Source of the DNA: Flavobacterium sp.
GTDB taxonomy: Bacteria > Bacteroidota > Bacteroidia > Flavobacteriales > Flavobacteriaceae
NCBI RefSeq assembly: GCF_021151785.1
Contig: NZ_JAGKWP010000079.1
Coordinates: 1 to 10,581 of the forward strand
DNA length: 10,581 nucleotides
Direction: 5' to 3'
In this document: positions 6,283 through 10,581 of the stretch, piece after piece
How the letters are laid out: every line of letters begins with the position of its first letter
How positions within the stretch are numbered: position 1 is the first letter of the stretch
Made by a program: the position numbers and the translations under genes
Notes under the pieces: model-generated
Database searches by the model: none
What the model saw: only the letters and a program-made list of their open reading frames with translations
What the model was told of the DNA's origin: nothing

Positions 6283-6896
6283 GAATTATTTCAGGAAAAT
6301 TTAAAGGGAAACGCCTTCAAGCTCCAAAAAGCTTACCCGTTCGTCCTACCACAGACATGGCTAAGGAAGCTTTATTCAATATTTTAAATAACCATTTTAA
6401 CTTTCAGGATTTAAAAATTTTAGATTTATTTGCTGGAACTGGAAACATTAGTTATGAATTTGCTTCAAGAGGTGCTGCACCTATTTTGTGCATTGATGCT
6501 GATTTTGGTTGTATAAATTACATTAAGAAAATAGCAAATGAATTAGATTTTGACATTACTACTATTAAAAGTGACGTTTATAAATTTTTAGAAAAAAACA
6601 ATAGTACTTATGACCTTATCTTTGCTGATCCTCCCTATCACTTAGAACAAAAAGATTTTGAAAAAATTGTGCACTTGGTATTTGAAAGAAACTTACTTGA
6701 AGATATAGGTATGCTAATTATTGAACATTCAAAAGATACGAAACTAGAACATTTAGATCATTTTGCTTTTTCTAGAAGTTATGGCGGAACAACTTTTTCA
6801 TTTTTTGAAATAGAAGATACAGATGACGAAAGTGATGATGAATATGAAGATGAAGATGATTGGTATGATGATGAAGTAGAAGACAATACTAAATAA
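6279..6896 (+). CDS. rsmD: 16S rRNA (guanine966-N2)-methyltransferase RsmD
   Basis: RsmD uses S-adenosylmethionine to methylate N2 of G966 in 16S rRNA during small-subunit assembly. The N-terminus has the diagnostic MRIISGKFKGKRL (1-13) and VRPTTDMAKEALFNIL (21-36). The SAM-binding motif is LDLFAGTGN (48-56), and the catalytic motif is DPPY (117-120), typical of amino-directed N-methyltransferases. The core ends near residue 178 with GGTTFSFFEIE. After it comes an unusual tail (179-205) in which 18 of residues 179-202 are Asp or Glu, encoded by GAT/GAA-rich low-complexity DNA. This tail is not part of the canonical enzyme. The start overlaps the previous stop by four bases, making a two-gene operon that ends at the terminator at 6899-6924. 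Confidence 0.95.
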   Translation: MRIISGKFKGKRLQAPKSLPVRPTTDMAKEALFNILNNHFNFQDLKILDLFAGTGNISYEFASRGAAPILCIDADFGCINYIKKIANELDFDITTIKSDVYKFLEKNNSTYDLIFADPPYHLEQKDFEKIVHLVFERNLLEDIGMLIIEHSKDTKLEHLDHFAFSRSYGGTTFSFFEIEDTDDESDDEYEDEDDWYDDEVEDNTK

Positions 6897-6898
6897 TG

Positions 6899-6924
6899 AA
6901 ATAGCCTCTTTTTTGAGGCTATTT
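6899..6924. terminator. Bidirectional intrinsic terminator between rsmD and ppx/gppA
   Basis: A perfect 10-bp stem, AAATAGCCTC (6899-6908) and GAGGCTATTT (6915-6924), encloses a TTTTTT loop. It follows the rsmD stop by two bases and is followed by TTATAT, giving a U-rich tail on the plus strand. Read on the minus strand it begins directly after the ppx/gppA stop codon, with a run of As in the loop and a weaker tail (CATTA). Its position between convergent genes suggests it stops transcription from both sides, with the plus direction better supported. Confidence 0.85.
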
Positions 6925-7815
6925 TTATATCATTTGATAATACATTGCTTTAACGATACCATCAGACAAACCAATTTTTGGAACATAAATATTTTTAGCA
7001 CCACTCCAACGCATAGCTCTTAGATAAATAGTTAGCGCAGGTATAATTACATCAGCACGGTCAGTATTTAAACCTAACTCAGCAATTCTTTGCTCATAAG
7101 TCAGTGAATTCAAATAATCAAATTGACTTTTCAAATACTTATAAGAAAGTGGTTTCTCTTGTGCTTTTCCTGACAACTTAAATGTTTTATTAATATTTCC
7201 ACCAGAACCAATTAAAATAATATCATCAATTCCTTCAGTATTTGTTTTAATCCACTTTTCAATTTCCTGCCAAACAACATCATTAACCATATTATTTAAT
7301 AGACGAACCGTTCCATTTTTAAATGACTTAGAAACCACCATTTTACCATTTGAAAACAAAGAAAACTCAGTACTACCACCGCCTACATCCACATATAAGT
7401 AGTTTTCATTCGTTTTGATAAATTGATGTAAATCCGATGAAGCTATGATGGCAGCTTCTTTTTTCCCATCAATAATGTCAATTTTAATATCTGCTTTTTT
7501 CTTAATGATTTCTGTAACTTCTTTACCATTATATGCTTCTCGCATAGCAGAAGTAGCACAAGCCATATACTTTTCTACCTTATAAACTTTCATTAACAAT
7601 TTAAAAGCCTTCATAGCATCGACCATACGTTCAATATTTTCCCCTGAAATTTCCCCAACTGTGAAAGCATCTTGCCCTAAACGAATAGGAACTCGAATTA
7701 AAGCACTTTTATTAAATTGTGCTTCTTTATCTTTTTGTTCTACAATATTAGTTATTAACAGCCTCATAGCATTAGAACCAATATCAATGGCTGCATATTT
7801 TTTTATTTGAATCAT
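6925..7815 (-). CDS. Ppx/GppA phosphatase family protein (exopolyphosphatase or pppGpp phosphohydrolase)
   Basis: This 296-residue protein belongs to the ASKHA-fold Ppx/GppA family, which removes terminal phosphate from polyphosphate or pppGpp. It has the phosphate-1 motif AAIDIGSNAMRLL (8-20), ATSAMREA (87-94), and the GKKEAA segment (117-122), whose Glu120 matches the catalytic glutamate position of E. coli Ppx. The phosphate-2 motif is DVGGGSTEFSLF (143-154), and GSGGNINK (203-210) completes the nucleotide/phosphate pocket. The length corresponds to the two-lobe core only: the C-terminal HD-type helical domain of E. coli Ppx (about 500 residues) is absent, as in the short bacterial forms. 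Ppx and GppA activities cannot be separated from sequence, but position 6 bp downstream of ppk1 favours a polyphosphate role. It is the last gene of the operon and ends at the shared terminator. Confidence 0.92.
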   Translation of the reverse strand: MIQIKKYAAIDIGSNAMRLLITNIVEQKDKEAQFNKSALIRVPIRLGQDAFTVGEISGENIERMVDAMKAFKLLMKVYKVEKYMACATSAMREAYNGKEVTEIIKKKADIKIDIIDGKKEAAIIASSDLHQFIKTNENYLYVDVGGGSTEFSLFSNGKMVVSKSFKNGTVRLLNNMVNDVVWQEIEKWIKTNTEGIDDIILIGSGGNINKTFKLSGKAQEKPLSYKYLKSQFDYLNSLTYEQRIAELGLNTDRADVIIPALTIYLRAMRWSGAKNIYVPKIGLSDGIVKAMYYQMI

Positions 7816-7821
7816 GAATAG

Positions 7822-9918
7822 TTATATGGTTTCTGAAATTACTTCAATTTTATTTTTATAATATTTGTACATTTCTTGTTGAGCCCGGAAAATTTTCTCT
7901 TCACCACCTTTTCTGTACTTATTTTCAAAATGTTGTGAATGTAAACGTGCTTTCACATTAGCCTTCCAATTTATTTCAAAGGAATCTATTAAATTTTGTT
8001 TGATATCATTATCATAAATAGGACAAGTAACTTCCACACGAGCATCTATATTTCTAGTCATAAAATCTGCTGATGAGATAAACACTTCAGGATTGCCATC
8101 ATTGGCAAAAATATAGATCCTAGAATGCTCTAAATAATGATCAACTATGCTAATGGCTTCAATGTTTTCACTTAAACCAACAACTCCTGGAATCAAACAA
8201 CATATTCCTCTTATAACCAATTGTATTTTAACACCTGCCTGACTCGCTTCATATAGTTTATCAATCATTTTATAATCCGATAAACTATTCATTTTTAATT
8301 TAATAAAAGCTACTTTCGCTTCTTTAGCATTTTTTATTTCTCTATCAATCAATTTTACAAATCTACTTCTTGTGTAATGAGGAGAAACAATCAAATGTTT
8401 ATAACGATGAACTCTGTAATTCACTTCAAAAAAATCAAATACTTTAGAAGCGTCTTTTAAAATTCTATTGTCACTAGTAAATAAAGTTACATCAGTATAA
8501 ACACGAGCTGAATTTTCATTGAAATTCCCAGTAGAAATAAAACCATAACGTTTAACTACATCATTCTCCAAACGTTCAACTACACATAATTTACTATGCA
8601 CTTTTAATCCTTTTACTCCAAAAATTAAATGAACTCCTTCTTCTTGCATTTGCTGAGCATAAGAAATATTACTGGCTTCATCAAAACGAGCTTGTAACTC
8701 AATTTGAACCACTACTTTTTTACCATTTTTAGCTGCATTAATTAATGAACTTACAATTTGAGAATTGCTAGCTAAACGATACAAAGTAATACTAATTGAT
8801 TGTACATGAGGATCTAAAGCAGCCTCTCTTAAAAACCGAATGACATAGGAAAAAGATTGATATGGAGTGTGCAATAAATAATCTTTTTCGCTGATACTTT
8901 TTAACATACTTCCTTCTAGACTTAATCCTGGAATTGTAAGAGGTACATTTTGTTTTTGCAATAAATCATAACGTCCTAGATTAGGAAAATCCATATAATC
9001 ACGTCTATTATGATATCTACCTCCAGGAATAATAGAATCTGTACTATCAATCTTCATTCGAGTTAAAAAAAACTCTAAAGTATCTTTCTCAATTGATTGA
9101 TCATATACAAAACGAACTGGCTCACCTACTCTTCTTTCCTTAACACTATCAGAAATTTTTTCTATAAAACTTTTACTTAAATCACTATCAAATTCTAACT
9201 GAGCATCACGTGTTATTTTAATCATATGAGCCGCTATACTCTCATACTCGAAAATATTAAAAATACTATGCAAGTTATAACGAATGACATCATCGAGCAA
9301 AATAATATATTGCTTTTCATTAGAGGAAGGTAAAACCACAAAACGATTAATTGTTTTAGGAATTTCTACAATGGCATATCGTACCTCTTTAGCAGATAAG
9401 AACTTAGAAATGACATTACCAGATGTTGGTTTCATTACTAATTTAACTGCTAAATAACCTGAAGTATCTTTAATCAAAGGAAACTCAGTCAAATCATTTA
9501 ACATAATAGTGACTAAGGCAGGACTAACTTTTTGATGAAAAAATTCTTTAATAAACGTTTTTTGTTCTTTATTAATTTGTTTTTCATTAATGATAAAAAT
9601 CCCTTCCTTCTCTAACTTTTTTTCAATGTCATTTAAAATTCGCAAACTCTCTGATTGTTGTTCAATAACAATTTCAGTGATGTCTTTCAACAATTGTTCT
9701 GCTGTGATGGAACCTAATATATGTTTGGTTTCCACACCTTCATGACTCATTCTACGAATAGCAGCATATCGAACTCGGAAAAATTCATCTAAATTATTTG
9801 AAAAAATACCTAAAAATCGTAATCGATCTAGCAAGGGTACACTTTGATCTGCTGCTTCTTGTAATACTCTTGCGTTAAAAGCTAACCAACTTTTTTCTCT
9901 ATCAATGTATGTATTCAT
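7822..9918 (-). CDS. ppk1: Polyphosphate kinase 1
   Basis: Ppk1 reversibly transfers the ATP gamma-phosphate onto growing polyphosphate, usually as a membrane-associated oligomer. The 698-residue length fits the family. The N-terminal domain opens with YIDREKSWLAFNARVLQEA (4-22) and LGIFSNNLDEFFRVR (36-50), which fixes the start. The catalytic phospholipase-D-like domains contain TLYR (378-381) and ARFDE (410-414), whose arginines match the Mg-binding residues of E. coli Ppk. They also contain LKVHSKL (438-444) with His441, the expected autophosphorylated histidine, STGNFN (462-467), RGICCLIPG (570-578), and LEHSRIY (596-602) with His598, the second essential histidine. All key residues are present. 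Its start codon lies inside the upstream sixA-like gene (17-base overlap), and ppx/gppA follows 6 bp after its stop, so the three genes form one tightly packed operon. Confidence 0.97.
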   Translation of the reverse strand: MNTYIDREKSWLAFNARVLQEAADQSVPLLDRLRFLGIFSNNLDEFFRVRYAAIRRMSHEGVETKHILGSITAEQLLKDITEIVIEQQSESLRILNDIEKKLEKEGIFIINEKQINKEQKTFIKEFFHQKVSPALVTIMLNDLTEFPLIKDTSGYLAVKLVMKPTSGNVISKFLSAKEVRYAIVEIPKTINRFVVLPSSNEKQYIILLDDVIRYNLHSIFNIFEYESIAAHMIKITRDAQLEFDSDLSKSFIEKISDSVKERRVGEPVRFVYDQSIEKDTLEFFLTRMKIDSTDSIIPGGRYHNRRDYMDFPNLGRYDLLQKQNVPLTIPGLSLEGSMLKSISEKDYLLHTPYQSFSYVIRFLREAALDPHVQSISITLYRLASNSQIVSSLINAAKNGKKVVVQIELQARFDEASNISYAQQMQEEGVHLIFGVKGLKVHSKLCVVERLENDVVKRYGFISTGNFNENSARVYTDVTLFTSDNRILKDASKVFDFFEVNYRVHRYKHLIVSPHYTRSRFVKLIDREIKNAKEAKVAFIKLKMNSLSDYKMIDKLYEASQAGVKIQLVIRGICCLIPGVVGLSENIEAISIVDHYLEHSRIYIFANDGNPEVFISSADFMTRNIDARVEVTCPIYDNDIKQNLIDSFEINWKANVKARLHSQHFENKYRKGGEEKIFRAQQEMYKYYKNKIEVISETI

Positions 9919-10414
9919 CTTTATTATAGGCTCTTAATTGTTTAGGGAAAAGCACCTCTTTAGTAGTTCCCTTGGTAATATCTTTCCAATGTTCATTTAA
10001 AAATTTAATTTGAACAACACCGGAAGTCGGAACATTATCAATAGGTTTATCTCCAAACATATTTACAAATTTAGTAATCGCTTCATTATGTCCAAAAAGA
10101 ATAATATTCTCAAAACAGTCTTTACACGATTGAATAGTTTGAGCTAATTCCTTAACATCAAAGGTATATAAATCCTCCCTAAAGATAATGCTTTCCATTG
10201 GAATTAGTAAATTTTGAGCAAAAATATAAGAGGTTTCCCTTGCTCTTCTCGCAACACTGCTCCAAACAATAAACTTTGGTGGTAAAAAAGCACTAATATG
10301 ATTTGAAATTAGCAGCGCATCTTGTATGCCTCGCTTTGCAAGAGGTCTATCTATATCGCTCAAAGGAAAATCCCAACTTGACTTGGCATGACGAATTAAA
10401 ATTACACTTTTCAT
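9902..10414 (-). CDS. SixA-like histidine phosphatase family protein (RHG phosphatase)
   Basis: This 170-residue cytoplasmic protein belongs to the histidine phosphatase superfamily, branch 1. The catalytic motif LIRHAKSSWD (6-15) carries His9, the residue that becomes phosphorylated. RPLAKRG (23-29), RARET (57-61) and the second catalytic histidine in FGHNE (107-111, His109) complete the pocket. The RHAKSSW form is typical of SixA-like proteins; E. coli SixA dephosphorylates a phosphohistidine in a signalling or phosphotransferase protein. The substrate here is unknown. The gene is the first of the polyphosphate operon, and its last 17 bases overlap the start of ppk1, so it may regulate or clean up phosphorylated intermediates of that pathway, which is inference from position. 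The TGA stop leaves the peptide ending DEYIH. The ATG at 10414 places the RHA motif at its usual distance from the N-terminus. Confidence 0.9.
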   Translation of the reverse strand: MKSVILIRHAKSSWDFPLSDIDRPLAKRGIQDALLISNHISAFLPPKFIVWSSVARRARETSYIFAQNLLIPMESIIFREDLYTFDVKELAQTIQSCKDCFENIILFGHNEAITKFVNMFGDKPIDNVPTSGVVQIKFLNEHWKDITKGTTKEVLFPKQLRAYNKDEYIH

Positions 10415-10581
10415 GAATTAAGAATTAAAAGTTGTTTTTAAATTTCTTAAATTTATGAAATAATTAATTTCGTTTGAATACTTAAGGTGAAAAATTAGAA
10501 GAATTACCAATAAAATATTTTAACATTACTTTTTTACAAAAAAATCTAATTTATTAGGTTAAAATTACCAATAGATAGTTA
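10415..10581. other. AT-rich non-coding region upstream of the sixA-ppk1-ppx operon
   Basis: No frame on either strand gives a convincing gene in these 167 bases, and stops occur early in all three minus-strand frames read from the window edge. The stretch should hold the promoter of the polyphosphate operon. The best near-matches on the minus strand are TAAATTTA (one base off TAnnTTTG, complement around 10447-10454) and TTG, 20 bases, TAGATTTT (10571 down to 10541). Neither is strong. An 11-bp direct repeat is described separately. Confidence 0.5.
10502..10573. repeat. 11-bp direct repeat AATTACCAATA, two copies
   Basis: AATTACCAATA occurs at 10502-10512 and again at 10563-10573, with starts 61 bp apart. 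Read on the minus strand each copy is TATTGGTAATT, upstream of the sixA-like gene. The two CC/GG bases make the repeat less likely to be a pure AT-richness artefact. It may be a pair of regulator sites for the polyphosphate operon or belong to the unseen neighbour. Confidence 0.35.

Noticed and set aside
6825..6890. GAT/GAA-rich run considered as a tandem repeat or CRISPR-like array
   Set aside because: The units are codon-sized and irregular without spacers. It simply encodes the acidic tail of RsmD.
1..10581. Search for a defence island, secretion or biosynthetic cluster, mobile element or phage
   Set aside because: No transposase, integrase, toxin-antitoxin, nuclease-effector or structural phage gene was seen. 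The genes are typical chromosomal functions, so no new system is claimed.

Overview
The window looks like an ordinary chromosomal segment of a Gram-negative Bacteroidota, most likely a Flavobacteriaceae member close to Flavobacterium. The evidence is the very AT-rich DNA, the scarcity of Shine-Dalgarno-like sequences, several matches to the Bacteroidota promoter box TAnnTTTG, kdsB (an LPS pathway gene), and the pairing of a DUF3822-type gene with rsmD. The genus is an inference. No mobile element, rRNA, tRNA, CRISPR array or phage gene was seen.

Layout. At the left edge (1-638, minus) a PlsC-like acyltransferase leads into a second minus-strand gene cut by the window edge. A divergent plus-strand pair follows (692-2111): a spermidine-synthase-like methyltransferase-fold protein and a two-pore-helix-type ion channel. 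The channel gene meets a minus-strand block tail to tail with a 4-base overlap. That block (2108-5357) is transcribed helicase -> kdsB -> yitT-like. A 121-bp divergent region (5358-5478) carries back-to-back TAAATTTG boxes and separates the helicase from the plus-strand DUF3822-like/rsmD pair (5479-6896), whose genes overlap by ATGA. A strong bidirectional hairpin terminator (6899-6924) separates rsmD from the last block. That block (6925-10414, minus) is a compact polyphosphate operon transcribed sixA-like -> ppk1 -> ppx/gppA. The final 167 bp (10415-10581) are AT-rich and non-coding, with an 11-bp direct repeat.

How the genes work together. The clearest functional unit is sixA-like/ppk1/ppx: Ppk1 makes polyphosphate, Ppx/GppA-type enzymes degrade it or pppGpp, and the RHG phosphatase is co-transcribed. 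RsmD modifies 16S rRNA, and its overlap with the DUF3822-like gene suggests coupled expression. KdsB activates Kdo for lipopolysaccharide, and PlsC-like enzymes act on membrane phospholipid. The remaining genes are housekeeping or poorly characterised membrane functions.

Three start codons were reassigned by reading the sequence: 692 for the spermidine-synthase-like gene, 3082 (ATG rather than TTG) for the YitT-like gene, and 5357 (ATG rather than GTG) for the helicase. I found no convincing evidence of an undescribed system. The most interesting signals are small: the palindromic divergent promoter, the inverted repeat before yitT, the acidic tail on RsmD, the atypical aminopropyltransferase-like protein, and the phosphatase linked to polyphosphate genes.
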